Notes: generated by a model from the sequence alone, not told the origin. Shown: positions 1 through 9,787, counted from the first letter of the stretch. The stretch is 64,000 nucleotides of DNA from Streptomyces sp. SID13726 (GCF_010548375.1 NZ_JAAGLY010000017.1:62001-126000); one strand, 5' to 3'. Numbers and translations are program-made.

Positions 1-256
1 CGACCTGCGCCGCACCCTGCGCGGCTGGATCGCCGCCGGCGGCAACGCGGAGCGGGCGGCGCAGGCGATGGCCGTCCACGCGCAGACCGTGCGCGAACAC
101 GTCCGCAGCGCCGAGCCCGTGCTGGAACGCCAGTTGATCGCCTCCGGCAGCGACCTCTACGAGGTCGTCCTCGCCCATCTGGCGACCGGCGAGCTCGAAC
201 ATCCCGTGCTGCTCCGGGACGATCCGGGCCATCCGGACGCACCTGTGCACGGGTGA
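1..256 (+). CDS. PucR/CdaR-type regulator, C-terminal HTH end (partial)
   Basis: Only the last ~84 codons are inside the window; the gene enters from the left edge and is read from base 2. The visible part holds a helix-turn-helix of the PucR C-terminal (HTH_30) kind: a conserved Gly-Asn, an Ala-rich first helix, then VHAQTVREHV as recognition helix. The complete PucR-type gene at 21242-22474 carries the matching VHPQTVRYRL. The ATG at base 68 lies inside this helix, so it is not the real start. The protein should be a cytoplasmic DNA-binding regulator; its ligand and targets cannot be judged from this fragment. Confidence 0.7.
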   Translation, partial: DLRRTLRGWIAAGGNAERAAQAMAVHAQTVREHVRSAEPVLERQLIASGSDLYEVVLAHLATGELEHPVLLRDDPGHPDAPVHG

Positions 257-289
257 GTCCTGTGCCCCGCACAGCGGGCATCGGGACGA

Positions 290-318
290 TTCACAAGGGT
301 CCGCAGGTCACGTAAGTT
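290..318 (+). promoter_or_regulatory. candidate sigma70-type promoter for the 78-aa gene
   Basis: TTCACA at 290-295, a 17-base spacer and TAAGTT at 313-318 fit the Streptomyces housekeeping promoter pattern (TTGACN, then TANNNT). Transcription would start near 325, giving a leader of about 155 bases before the gene at 481. This is a pattern match only. Confidence 0.4.
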
Positions 319-480
319 CGACGCACCGCAGGGGGAACGACCGGAACGGGGGACCGGTCGCGCCCCCTGCGAGGCGTACCCCCGGCCGGCGAGCCCGGTT
401 CCCTCCCTCCGGCACGGACTGACCCGCTCCCGACGGGTACCCGCCCGGCTACGGAACGACTACCGCTGGAGGAGGCCGGA

Positions 481-717
481 ATGACCAGCAGCACGGAGAC
501 CGGCGGCGCGACCGGTACTCAGGACAAGGACTACAACCTCATCTGGTACGTGGAGGCCTGTCTGAGCAACGCGCTGCGGCTGGAGAGCTACATCCAGGAC
601 GCGGAGCGCGGCAAGGACACCGAGGTCGCCGACCTGTTCCGCAAGGCCCAGGCGGACAGCCGCAAGGGCGCCGAGATCGGCAAGGGGCTGCTGCGCGCGC
701 GACTGAACGGCGGCTGA
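481..717 (+). CDS. small conserved hypothetical protein (78 aa)
   Basis: An ATG preceded by a strong site (GGAGGAGG, about 5 bases upstream) opens a 78-codon frame. The protein is soluble and mostly helical, with no signal peptide or membrane segment. It has a Thr/Ser/Gly-rich disordered start of about 15 residues, then an alternating charged/hydrophobic helical body. I do not recognise the family. It stands alone, with a likely promoter at 290-318 and a 165-base gap before the next gene, so it is probably transcribed on its own. No function is proposed. Confidence 0.75.
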   Translation: MTSSTETGGATGTQDKDYNLIWYVEACLSNALRLESYIQDAERGKDTEVADLFRKAQADSRKGAEIGKGLLRARLNGG

Positions 718-882
718 CCAGGAAGCTGTGCCGAGGGGCCGGGCAGCACGTGTCGGGCCCCTCGACCGCGCCCGGAGCCGGGGCGGGCCCACGGGGGAGA
801 CCGGCCCACGGCGGCTGAACGGCCGTAACCGATCTTCCGTACCCCTGGGCGAAGTGGTTCGCCGACGGAGAGGGAGAGGCCC

Positions 883-1335
883 GTGCCTCGACGAGGACGG
901 AACAGCCGTACCCGCACGACCGTGTTGCGGCTGGGCGCGCTCATCGGGAGCCTCGCCGCCGTCACGGCCTGCGGCGGCGGCGAGGACGACGGCGCGGAGA
1001 AGTCCCGGCCGTCGAAGTCCGCCACCGCGCCCGCCGCCGGCATCGTGGCCCCCGCGAGGATCGAGGTGATCGCCGGACTGGCCGGCTGCAAGGCCGAGAT
1101 CCGCATCGACGCGGACGAACTGCGCGAGGGCCTGTGCCACTCCGACAAGGCCGACTACCGCATCACCACCTTCCCCGAGGAGAAGCTGAAGGAGGCCTGG
1201 CTCGAAGAGGCCAGCGTCTACGGCGGCAAGTACCTCGTGGGCCCCCGCTGGGTCGTCGCCACCAAGCCGGAACACCTGGAAGGGGCCCGGAGCAAGCTCG
1301 GCGGGACCATACGGCAGCTGAGCGGGACGTCGTAG
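883..1335 (+). CDS. putative secreted lipoprotein (150 aa)
   Basis: Starts at GTG 883 behind GGAGAGGGAGAGG. The N-terminus is a lipoprotein signal: an Arg-rich n-region, a hydrophobic stretch (residues 14-26) and a lipobox LAAVTAC that places the lipidated Cys at residue 30. A Gly/Asp linker (GGGEDDG) follows, then a soluble domain of about 100 residues with two further Cys (in LAGCKAEI and EGLCHSD) that could form a disulfide outside the membrane. The C-terminal domain family is not recognised; it may be substrate-binding or cell-envelope associated. It is convergent with the alpha/beta hydrolase, with 12 bases between the stop codons. Confidence 0.75.
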   Translation: MPRRGRNSRTRTTVLRLGALIGSLAAVTACGGGEDDGAEKSRPSKSATAPAAGIVAPARIEVIAGLAGCKAEIRIDADELREGLCHSDKADYRITTFPEEKLKEAWLEEASVYGGKYLVGPRWVVATKPEHLEGARSKLGGTIRQLSGTS

Positions 1336-1347
1336 CGCCCGGCGGGG

Positions 1348-2232
1348 TCACGCGCCCCGCAGTATGAGTTCGCGCAGCGCCTTCGTCACCTCCGCCGGGG
1401 CCTCCTCCGCCATGAAGTGGCCGCAGGAGACGGTCGTATGGCGGAGATCGTCGGCCCAGGCGGCCCACAGGGCGGTCGCGTCGTAGCCGAGCGCGGCTCC
1501 CCAGTCCTGCTGGAGCACGGTCACGGGCATGCCCAGCCGGTTCCCGGCCGCCCGGTCCGCCTCGTCGTGCTCCACGTCGACGCCCGCGGAGGCCCGGTAG
1601 TCGGCGACGATCGACGGCACGGCCTCGCGGCAGGCCCGCAGGTACTCGGCGCGCACCCGGGGCGGGATCGCGTCGGGCCGGTTCGTCCACACGTCGAGGA
1701 AGTGGCCGAAGAACGCGTCGGCGCTTGCGGCGATCATCTGCTCGGCGAGTCCCGGCGGCTGGGCCATCAGGTAGAGGTGGAAGCCGACCGCGGCCGACGT
1801 GCCGTGCAGGGCGTTCCACATGTCGAGCGTCGGCAGGACGTCCAGACAGGCCAGGTGCGTCACCGCGCCGGGGTGGTCGAGTCCCGCCCGGAAGGCGACC
1901 AGCGCTCCGCGGTCGTGCCCGGCCACAGCGAACCGGGGGTGCCCCAGCCGCCGGGCGAGGGTGACGACGTCGGCGGCCATGGTCCGCTTGGAGTAGGTGC
2001 CGGGCCCGGCCTCGCGCGGCTTGTCGCTGTCGCCGTAGCCGCGCAGGTCGGGGCAGAGGACGGTGTGGTCGGCCGCCAGGTCCTCGGCGACCCGGCGCCA
2101 CATCAGATGGGTCTGCGGGAAGCCGTGCAGCAGGACGACGGGCGGGCCGGAACCGCCCACGGCCACGTTCAGGGACACGCCCTCGGCGACGGGCACGCGC
2201 TGCCGGTCGAATCCGGCGATGGTGGGTTTCAC
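1348..2232 (-). CDS. alpha/beta hydrolase, haloacetate dehalogenase/epoxide hydrolase-like
   Basis: A 294-aa cytoplasmic hydrolase when started at GTG 2232 (AGAGAG about 8 bases upstream); an in-frame ATG at 2271 is the alternative. Visible elements are the oxyanion-hole motif HGFP (about residue 36), the nucleophile elbow GHDRGA with Asp107 as nucleophile, and the C-terminal catalytic His in SCGHFMAEEAP. An Asp nucleophile with Arg behind it is the fluoroacetate-dehalogenase/epoxide-hydrolase pattern. However, the second substrate-binding Arg of fluoroacetate dehalogenases (DRGAR) is Leu here, so the substrate may differ. It is divergent from the BTAD regulator at 2360, which may control it. 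Confidence 0.85.
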   Translation of the reverse strand: MKPTIAGFDRQRVPVAEGVSLNVAVGGSGPPVVLLHGFPQTHLMWRRVAEDLAADHTVLCPDLRGYGDSDKPREAGPGTYSKRTMAADVVTLARRLGHPRFAVAGHDRGALVAFRAGLDHPGAVTHLACLDVLPTLDMWNALHGTSAAVGFHLYLMAQPPGLAEQMIAASADAFFGHFLDVWTNRPDAIPPRVRAEYLRACREAVPSIVADYRASAGVDVEHDEADRAAGNRLGMPVTVLQQDWGAALGYDATALWAAWADDLRHTTVSCGHFMAEEAPAEVTKALRELILRGA

Positions 2233-2359
2233 GAGCTGGCTCTCTTCGGTCGTGCGGCGAGTGGGAGGCATCGGTGTCCGGGCCCGGTGGTGCCGATGGA
2301 CCCAGGGTCCGGCCGGCGGATGAGCAGCGAATGAACGCGTGTACGTTGAGGTGGTGCGC

Positions 2360-4327
2360 GTGGTCGAGTTCGGGGTCCTGGGGTCCGTGACCGCATGGGA
2401 CGGGACCGGGGAGCCGATCGCCCTCAAGGGGCCCAGACACCGCGCGGTGCTGGCCCGCCTCCTCGTCGCCCGCCGCCGGGTCGTGCCCGTGGCCCGGCTG
2501 GTGACGGACCTGTGGCCGGGGGAGCCGCCGGCGGACGCCGTGGGCACCGTGCGGACCTTCGTCGCCGGACTGCGGCGGGCGCTGGAACCGGAGCGGGCCC
2601 GACGGACCCCGTCCCGCCTCCTCGTCACCGAAGGCCCCGGCTACGCACTGCGCGCCGAGCACGTCGACGCCCGGCGGTTCGAGGACACCGTCGCCGCCGC
2701 GGCCGACCTGCCGCCCGCACAGGCGGTGCCCCGGCTGACCGGGGCCCTGGAACTGTGGCGCGGCCCCGCCTACGCCGACTTCGCCGAGGAACCCTGGGCG
2801 CGCGCCGAACGCTCCCGGCTCACCGAGCTCAGGCTGACCGCCGTGGAACGCCGGGCCGAGGCGCAGCTGGCCCTCGGAGCCGTCGCCGACGCGGCCGCCG
2901 GTCTCGACGCCCACGTGAGCGAGCACCCCTGGCGCGAGGAGGCCTGGCAGCTGCTCGCCCTCGCCCTGTACCGCGGCGGACGCCAGGCCGACGCCCTGTC
3001 CGTCCTGCGCCGCGCCCGGCACCTGCTGCGCGAGCACCTCGGCGTGGAGCCGGGCCCCCGGCTGCGCCGCACCGAGCAGGACATCCTGCGCCACGCCGAC
3101 CACCTGGACCCGGGCGCCCCGGACACGGCGGCCGAGGTCTGGGCCCGGGCCTCCGCCTCGTACGCGCGCATGGTCCCGCTGCGGGCCGGCACCCGGCTGG
3201 AGTCCACCGCGGGTCTGATGCGCGACCTCGCCGTCACCGGGGGCGGCGGCCTGGAGGCGGCACGGCGGCACCGGGCGGCGGCCGTGGCGGCAGCCGAGCC
3301 ACTGGGCGATCCGGAGCTGACCGCACGCGTCATCGGCGGCTACGACGTCCCCGCCGTCTGGACCCGCTCCGACGACCCGGCCCAGGCCGAGACCCTCGTG
3401 GCCACCGCCGAACGCACCCTGCTCCTCCTACCGCCGACCGCCCACGAGGCGTCCAGGGCCCGCCTCCTGGCCACCGTCGCCCTGGAGTCCCGCGGCACCC
3501 TCCCCACCGGGACCCGCCCCCTCCGGGCGGCGTACCGGGCCGTCGAGAGCGCACGGCGGCTCGGGGACGCCGACCTGCTCGTCTTCGCCCTCAACGGCCT
3601 GTTCATGCAGACCTTCGAACGGGCCGGACTCGCCGCCCGACGGGACGGGATCGGCGCGGAGATCACCGAAGTGGCCGCACGGCACGGCCTGTTCACCTAC
3701 GAGGTCCTCGGCCGGCTGATCCGTCTGCAAGCCCACTGCGCCACCGGCGACTTCACCGCCGCCGAACGGTTCGCGACCGCCGCCGACACCCTCTCCGAAC
3801 GGCACGAACTGCCCCTCGTCCCCGTCTTCACCACCTGGTCCCGCGCCCTGCGCACCGCGACGACCGAGCCCCCGCACCTCGGCGAGTCGGCGTACCGGGA
3901 GGCCGCCAAGTCCCTCGATGGCGCCGGGATGCCGGGCCTGGAGCGTGGACTGCTGCCCCTGGCCCTGCTCTGCCTCCAGGTGCACCACGACCTCCCCGTC
4001 AGCGCCGACCCGCACACCGACTGGGGCCCCTACGAGCCTTTCGTGCGACCCCTGTTGCTGCTGGCGGACGGGCAGGACCACGAAGCCGTAGGCCTGTTGG
4101 CGTCCGTCCCCTCACCGCCCGGTGACCTGCTGCAAGAAGCGCTGTGGAGCCTCCTCGCGCGCGCCGCGATCCAGGCGGGCGACCGCGCCCTGATTCGGCG
4201 CGCCCAGCGGGCACTCGAACCCGCCCGGCACGAACTCGCGGGCGCCGCCAGCGGGTTGCTCACCGCCGGGCCCGTCTCGGGCCACCTGGACGCCCTGGCC
4301 GCCGCACTCGCGTCGCACACCTCTTGA
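2360..4327 (+). CDS. AfsR/SARP-type (BTAD) transcriptional regulator
   Basis: About 655 aa. The N-terminal ~95 residues form an OmpR-type winged helix (VVEFGVLGSVTAW, then LVTDLWPGEPP and GYALR), as in SARP activators. Residues ~100-245 are the helical bacterial transcriptional activation domain (WRGPAYADFAEEPWAR; EHPWREEAWQLLALALYRGG; LREHLGVEPGPRL). The remaining ~400 residues are Ala/Leu-rich helical repeats of TPR appearance. No Walker A motif is visible, so unlike AfsR it lacks the NB-ARC ATPase part. GTG 2360 is preferred because GAGG sits 8 bases upstream; GTG 2339 is in frame. Targets are unknown; the divergent hydrolase and the downstream GH106 gene are the nearest candidates. Confidence 0.85.
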   Translation: MVEFGVLGSVTAWDGTGEPIALKGPRHRAVLARLLVARRRVVPVARLVTDLWPGEPPADAVGTVRTFVAGLRRALEPERARRTPSRLLVTEGPGYALRAEHVDARRFEDTVAAAADLPPAQAVPRLTGALELWRGPAYADFAEEPWARAERSRLTELRLTAVERRAEAQLALGAVADAAAGLDAHVSEHPWREEAWQLLALALYRGGRQADALSVLRRARHLLREHLGVEPGPRLRRTEQDILRHADHLDPGAPDTAAEVWARASASYARMVPLRAGTRLESTAGLMRDLAVTGGGGLEAARRHRAAAVAAAEPLGDPELTARVIGGYDVPAVWTRSDDPAQAETLVATAERTLLLLPPTAHEASRARLLATVALESRGTLPTGTRPLRAAYRAVESARRLGDADLLVFALNGLFMQTFERAGLAARRDGIGAEITEVAARHGLFTYEVLGRLIRLQAHCATGDFTAAERFATAADTLSERHELPLVPVFTTWSRALRTATTEPPHLGESAYREAAKSLDGAGMPGLERGLLPLALLCLQVHHDLPVSADPHTDWGPYEPFVRPLLLLADGQDHEAVGLLASVPSPPGDLLQEALWSLLARAAIQAGDRALIRRAQRALEPARHELAGAASGLLTAGPVSGHLDALAAALASHTS

Positions 4328-4372
4328 CCTCGGTCGGAGCACGGGCTTAGCGTTCCGGCGTTTGCAAGTGAC

Positions 4373-4384
4373 TGAAACGATTCA
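4373..4384. promoter_or_regulatory. LacI-type operator before the GH106 gene
   Basis: TGAAACGATTCA is a near-perfect palindrome (arms TGAA/TTCA, centre ACGA) lying 22 bases before the ATG at 4406. It closely matches TGAAACGTTTCA, a common operator of LacI-family sugar repressors in Streptomyces. No LacI gene is in the window, so the regulator would act from elsewhere. Confidence 0.55.
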
Positions 4385-4405
4385 AATCCGACTTGGGGCG
4401 CTCGC

Positions 4406-7380
4406 ATGCATGAAGCCATCCGCATATCCCGACGTACGGTCCTGGCCGCCGGAGTGACCGCGGGTGCCGTCGCGGCCCTCGGCGTGCCGGTACCGGCGGT
4501 GGCGGCGGGGGCGAGCGCCGACTGGTTCGCGGACCCGGCGAGGGCGGTGCGGCCCAGGTTCCGCTGGTGGTGGCCGGACGGACTCGTGGACCCGGACGAG
4601 ATCGCCCGCGAGATCGACCAGATCGCCGACGCCGGATTCGGCGGGGTGGAGATCGCCGCCGTCCACCACAGCGTCAAGGACAAGTCCGTTCTCGACACCG
4701 CGCACCACGGCTGGGGGAGCAGACCCTGGCGGGACGGGGTCGAGGCCGCGTTGCGCCGGGCCGCGAGACGGGGCCTCACCGTCGACATCACCCTCGGCCC
4801 CAGCTGGCCGGTGGCCGTGCCCGGCCTCACGCCCGACGACGAGGCCGCCGCCCAGGAACTCGCCCACGGCCGCGCCGCGTTGACCGGCGGAAGCACCTAC
4901 CGGGGACCGGTCCCGCCGCCCGTCCACGCCCCGGCCGCGGGCGTGACCCGACAGCGACTCCTCGCCGTACAGGCCGCCCGCGTCGAGCCCGCCCACTCCA
5001 CCCGCAAGGAGACCGGCCTGGACCCGGCAAGCGTCCAGGACCTCACCGCGACCGTCACCGACGGCACCCTCACATGGACGGCGCCCGAGGGCGGGGACTG
5101 GGTCCTCGTCTCCTCCTGGGTGCGCGGCTCCGGCCAGCAGCCCGAGTCCGGCCCGCACTCCGCCCCGGCCGCCTACGCCGTCGACCACTTCGGCACCGCC
5201 GGCACCGACGCGGTCACCTCCTACTGGGAGGACCACCTGCTGACCCCCTCGCTGCGGCGGCTGCTGAAGGCGGCGGGCGGCTCCTTCTTCGAGGACTCGG
5301 TGGAACTGGAGACCGACGGCCTGACCTGGACACCCCGTCTGCCCGAGGCCTTCGAGAAGCACACCGGCCGGCCGCTGCTGCCGTACCTGCCCGCCCTCGT
5401 CCTGGACAACGGCAACCAAGTCTTCGCCTACGAAGCCCAGTTGACCCGGCAGATCCGGCACGACTTCTGGGCGACCGTCTCCGGCCTCTTCAACCGCCAC
5501 CACCTCACCGCCCTGCGGGACTGGGCGCACACCCTGGACATGACCCTGCGCTCACAGCCGTACGGGCTCCAGACCGACGCCATCGCCTCCGCCGCGATCC
5601 TCGACATCCCCGAGGGGAGTCCCTCGGCTTCAAGAACCTGGACGACTACCGCTGCCTGGCAGGTGGCCGGGACATGGCCGGGCGGACCGTCCTGTCCTGC
5701 GAGGCGGGCGCCTACAACGGCTCCGCGTACAGCACGACCTGGGACCGCTTCCTGTGCACCATGGGCGGCGCCTACGCGGCCGGCGTCAACCAGACCGTCC
5801 TGCACGGCTTCTCCTACGCCACCGCGCCCGGCGTGAGCTGGCCGGGATTCGCGGCCTTCAGCCCCTACAACGGCAGCGCCGGATACAGCGAGTCGTGGGG
5901 CCCGCGCCAGCCCACCTGGCGGCACGCAGAGGACGTCTCCGGATACCTCGGCCGCGTCCACCAGGTGCTCCAGAGCGGCACCGCCCGCGCGGACGTGGCC
6001 GTGTTCCGGCAGACCGGCTACACCGCCACCGGTATCGGCGCCTCCTGGCTCACCGCGACCGGCGTCCCGCTCGGCTGGACCCACCAGTTCCTCAGCGGGC
6101 CCCTGCTCGACCTGCCCTCCGCCACCGTCTCGGACGGACGGCTCGCCCCTCACGGACCCGCCTACAAGGCGCTGTTCGTCGAGGGCGACTTCTTCTACGG
6201 CTCCACGCCCACCCTCGCCGTCGAGGACGCCCGCAAGATCCTCGCGCTGGCGGAGGCGGGACTTCCCGTGGTCCTGCTCGGCGCCTTCGACCAGGCCCTG
6301 ACCCCCGGGGTCCCGGACCCGGGCGAAACGGACCGGCTGCGCGATCTGCTCGCCCGGCTGCTCGCCCTGCCCCACGTCCGCGGGGTCACCGACAAGGCGT
6401 CGGTCGGCGACGCCCTGTCCGGCCTCGGCGTGACCGCCGACGTACGGCACGCCACCGCGTCCACGCTCCTCAACGCCCACCGGGTCACCGCCGACGCGGA
6501 CTTCTACTACCTGTGCAACGGCAAGCACGCCGAGACGGTCAAGCCGCCGGCGGCCGCCATCGACCACGACGTCACGCTGCGCCGCACCCGCCGCGGCCGG
6601 ACCGTGCCGTATCTGCTCGATCCCTGGACGGGCGAGGCGGTCCGGCTCGCCCGGTACACGCAGGACGGGGACGAGACCACCCTGCGCGTCACCCTTCAGC
6701 CCGGGCAGACGACGATCGTCGCCCTGGGCCGTCCTGGGCTGTTCGGCGACCGGCACGGCGACAGCGCCCACGCCGAGGCCACCGACGCCGACGCGGTGCT
6801 GTTCACCGAACGCGGGCTCACCGTGCGCGCCTCGTCCGCCGGTACCTGGACCACCCGTCTCTCGCAGGGCCGCACCGTCACCACCAGGACCCCCGAGGTG
6901 CCCGCGCCGATCACCCCGGCCCGCTGGGAGCTGGACGTCGACGACTGGTACCCGGGCCCGTCCGCCACCCGGACCGAACACGTCCGGCGCAGCCTCGCGC
7001 TGGACACGCTGAAGCCCTGGTCGCAGATCCCGGAACTGGCCGACTCCGCGGGCGTCGGCCGGTACCGCACCACGGTCACCCTGCCGGCCGGCTGGACGTC
7101 GGCGCACGGCGCCGAGCTGGAACTGGGGCAGGTCAGCGACACGTTCCGGGTGAGCGTCAACGGCAGACGGCTGCCCGCCGCCGACCGGCTCCACCCCGTA
7201 GTCGACCTCGGGCCCTGGCTGCGGCGCGGCGACAACACCATCGAGGTCGAGGTGGCGACCCCGCTCGTCAACCGGCTCCGGGTCGCACAGCCCACGGTGT
7301 TCGGCGGGGTCGCCCGTCAGGACCACGGACTGGTCGGGCCGGTCAGGGTGGTGCCGTACGTGCGGGCGGCCGTGCGCTGA
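4406..7380 (+). pseudogene. GH106-like alpha-L-rhamnosidase family glycosidase, frameshifted
   Basis: A Tat signal (ISRRTVLAAG, cleavage near PAVAAG) starts an exported enzyme. The N-terminal catalytic part has the GH106-type signature FRWWWPDGLVDPDEI followed by IADAGFGGVEI. The first frame runs correctly to codon 404 (5617) and then breaks. The rest of the protein (from ESLGFKNLDDYRCLAG to the stop at 7380, including a C-terminal galactose-binding-like beta domain) is in the next frame. Adding one G to the GGGG run at 5614-5617 joins both halves into about 991 aa, the usual length for the family. Everything else is intact, so this is either a very recent mutation or a sequencing error. Known relatives release L-rhamnose from pectic or other polysaccharides. 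Confidence 0.8.
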
Positions 7381-7406
7381 CGTTGACGCTGACGCCGACC
7401 GGACCG

Positions 7407-7439
7407 GGGCGCACCCGTCGTATCACCGCGGGTGCGCCC
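7407..7439. terminator. bidirectional hairpin terminator
   Basis: GGGCGCACCC at 7407-7416 pairs with GGGTGCGCCC at 7430-7439, with a 13-base loop. It lies between the convergent GH106 gene and the alpha/beta hydrolase. There is no T-run, as is usual in Streptomyces. Confidence 0.7.
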
Positions 7440-7444
7440 TGACG

Positions 7445-8920
7445 TCACGGCGCGATCCCCACTCCGTCGACTCGGCTCCACGCCCGCTCCTGAGCGGCGG
7501 TCATGGCGGGCCAGGAGCGGCCGCCCGGCCGGGGCTCGACCCGGGAGGCGTAGGGGGCGGGACGGAAGCGCGGGTCGTAGAAGCAGCCGGTGCCGTGCAC
7601 GCGGTCGTACGCCGGGCAGGACGCGGCGATCTCCCGCGGGGTCGGCCTGTCGCCGGTGCGGACCCAGGTGTCGAGGGCGGCAAGGGAGTTGGCGTACTCG
7701 GAGTCGCTCAGCCCGCTGTGCTCGCTCTCCCGCGTGAAGGTCTGCACGAGATGCCCGTCGCGGCCGGCGCCGCGCAGGGTGTCCCGGTAGGCCGACTCGT
7801 GCTCCACGAACGCCGTCGGGTCGTCGATCGCGTGCAGGGTGAGGACGGGCAGGTCGACCTTGCCGGTCAGATCGCTGTCGTACGACAGGTCGCGCCTGGC
7901 GGTGGGGTCGGGGGAGAACCGCTCGACACCGGCGTTCAGGGCCTTGTCGTCGTGCGAACCCCGGTAGCGGACACCCTCGTTGCCGAACGGATTGCGGCCG
8001 CCGAGGCGTTCGGCGACGATGTCGCGAAACGTGAAGGTCGCGAACCGCAGATGCGACTCCAGGGTGCGCTCCGGGATGCCGGTGACGGCGAGGATGTCGT
8101 CGAGGTTGCGCTGCTGGAGCGGCGTACGGTCCGCGGGCGCGGACGAGAAGCCCGTGCACTCCTGGAGACGGGACCGCAGACCGGCGCTCGTCATCGTGGA
8201 GCCCGGGCGCAGCCCCTGCCACAGCGGATACTGCGGTTCGGTGGGGCGCGGATGGTTGTGGCAGTAGTACTGGTACACCACGCGCAGATCCACGCGGTAG
8301 TCGTAGCCGCGCGAACCGCCGCCGAGGACACCGTTGGTCAGCAGCACCCCGTCGTACGCGCCGCGCCTGTCGCCGTACACCTCCGCGACCTTGGCGGCGA
8401 CGTTCCCGCCCCACGACTGGCCGTGCACGTAGGTGCGCCTCGGCTCACCGAACGCGGCGACGAACAAGCGGCGCACGCTCTCGGTGTCGGCGGCCGCCAT
8501 CCGGGTGCCGTAGCCGCCCCTGCGGTACGACGAACCGGCCCACGCGTACCCCTCCTCGACCATCACCGCCCACCGCGCGAGGTCGTCGGCGCTGCGCGCG
8601 GGGTCGGAGGCGGCGCCGAGGTCGGGACCGCCGTGGGCGTGCACCACGAGGGAGCGGTTCCAGCGGGTGGGCACGGCGATCGTGTAGTGGGCGCCGTCGG
8701 CGTCCTGGCCCGCGTAGCAGGTGGCCTTCTCGGCGAGGACCGGCGGACAGGCGACGGGGGCGGGGGCGGCGAGGGGGGCGGGGCTCGCGGACCGGGCAGG
8801 GCCGGCGGTGGCTGCCTGGGCGGGGGAGACTTCGGTGGCCGCGTGCGCCGCGGAGACGACGGTGGCCAGGCTCGCGGCCAGCACCGCGGGGAGTAGGTGA
8901 CGGACGACCTGTCTGTTCAA
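7445..8920 (-). CDS. secreted alpha/beta hydrolase
   Basis: About 491 aa when started at TTG 8920, which has GAGGAG exactly 7 bases upstream; GTG 8950 is in frame but lacks a site. The signal peptide is LLPAVLAASLATVVSAAHA, followed by an Ala/Pro linker. Catalytic elements are VVHAHGGPD (oxyanion region), the nucleophile elbow HGQSWGG, the acid in TLHAIDDP and the His in ESEHSGL. Cys residues near both ends (ACPPVLAEKATC; ASCPAYDRVHGTGC) suggest disulfides in an extracellular enzyme. The fold resembles secreted Streptomyces peptidases and esterases, but the substrate cannot be read from the sequence. No operon partner. Confidence 0.8.
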   Translation of the reverse strand: MNRQVVRHLLPAVLAASLATVVSAAHAATEVSPAQAATAGPARSASPAPLAAPAPVACPPVLAEKATCYAGQDADGAHYTIAVPTRWNRSLVVHAHGGPDLGAASDPARSADDLARWAVMVEEGYAWAGSSYRRGGYGTRMAAADTESVRRLFVAAFGEPRRTYVHGQSWGGNVAAKVAEVYGDRRGAYDGVLLTNGVLGGGSRGYDYRVDLRVVYQYYCHNHPRPTEPQYPLWQGLRPGSTMTSAGLRSRLQECTGFSSAPADRTPLQQRNLDDILAVTGIPERTLESHLRFATFTFRDIVAERLGGRNPFGNEGVRYRGSHDDKALNAGVERFSPDPTARRDLSYDSDLTGKVDLPVLTLHAIDDPTAFVEHESAYRDTLRGAGRDGHLVQTFTRESEHSGLSDSEYANSLAALDTWVRTGDRPTPREIAASCPAYDRVHGTGCFYDPRFRPAPYASRVEPRPGGRSWPAMTAAQERAWSRVDGVGIAP

Positions 8921-9025
8921 GGCGCGGCTCCTCGGCCTCGGTGGGCGCACCGTTGCGCCGCGGGCCGAGATGCTAGGGAGCGGGACGGCGCGGAGCCACA
9001 GCCTTGATCGTTGCGTTCATAGTGT

Positions 9026-9664
9026 TCACACAGGGAGCCGGCAGTACAGGAACAGATGCGGCTCGGGGGCGCCCTGGGGGTGGTCCGGGGTGAACTCCAC
9101 GACCTGGTCGGACTCCACCGCGAGACCCGCCGCACGCACCGCGGCCACCACGCCCTCGGCGGCGAAGCTGGTCGCCCGCACCGGCTGGCCCATGAACTCG
9201 ATCGCCAGGTCCTCCACGTCGGCGGGCACGGTGGCGAGCACCAGGCTGCCGCCGGGACGCAGGGCTCCCGCCAGCCGCGCCAGCACCGCCGACTGCTCGG
9301 CCCGACTCATCTGGAGCAGCGAGAAGTACACGCACACCGCGTCGAACGACCCCTCCGCCAGCGGCACTTCACGGATGTCGGCGTGCCGGAACACGGCCTG
9401 CGGAACCTGCCGGGTCGCGAGGTCGACCATCACCGGGGAGGCGTCCACCCCCAGCACCTCGTGGCCCGCGGCGCTCAGGGCCGACGCGGTGGGACGGCCG
9501 GTCCCGCTGCCCACGTCCAGGACCCGGCTCCCGGGCGCGAGCCGCCCGAGCAGCCACTCCAGGGACGTCAGATGCGCCTCGGAACGGGCGAACGCCTTCT
9601 CGTACGTGAGCCCCAGCGCGTCGAAGACCTTCGCCGCCCGCTGTGCCTGACCCTCGTCGGCCAC
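9026..9664 (-). CDS. class I SAM-dependent methyltransferase
   Basis: 212 aa from GTG 9664, with GGGGGGAG upstream. Motif I VLDVGSGTG (about residue 46), the acidic residue ending beta-2 (VLGVDAS) and motif IV with motif-post (FDAVCVYFSLLQMS; LRPGGSLVLATVP) mark the Methyltransf_11/25 fold. The protein is cytoplasmic. The methyl acceptor is not evident, and no biosynthetic partner is adjacent: the nearest genes are a secreted hydrolase on the same strand and a divergent flavodoxin-like gene. Confidence 0.85.
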   Translation of the reverse strand: MADEGQAQRAAKVFDALGLTYEKAFARSEAHLTSLEWLLGRLAPGSRVLDVGSGTGRPTASALSAAGHEVLGVDASPVMVDLATRQVPQAVFRHADIREVPLAEGSFDAVCVYFSLLQMSRAEQSAVLARLAGALRPGGSLVLATVPADVEDLAIEFMGQPVRATSFAAEGVVAAVRAAGLAVESDQVVEFTPDHPQGAPEPHLFLYCRLPV

Positions 9665-9787
9665 GGCCTGCTCCCCCCTCGTGGTGTCCGGGCATCCTAG
9701 CGGGGCGCTGCGCCGACTTGGCCTGGCTCAGCACGCCTTGGCTCGGCTTGGCTTGCGGTCGGAAGGCGCGGCGGGCAGGGTTCGGGC

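Noticed and set aside
1163..3271. 702-codon minus-strand frame spanning the hydrolase and regulator
   Set aside because: It overlaps two well-supported genes in another frame and has shadow composition.
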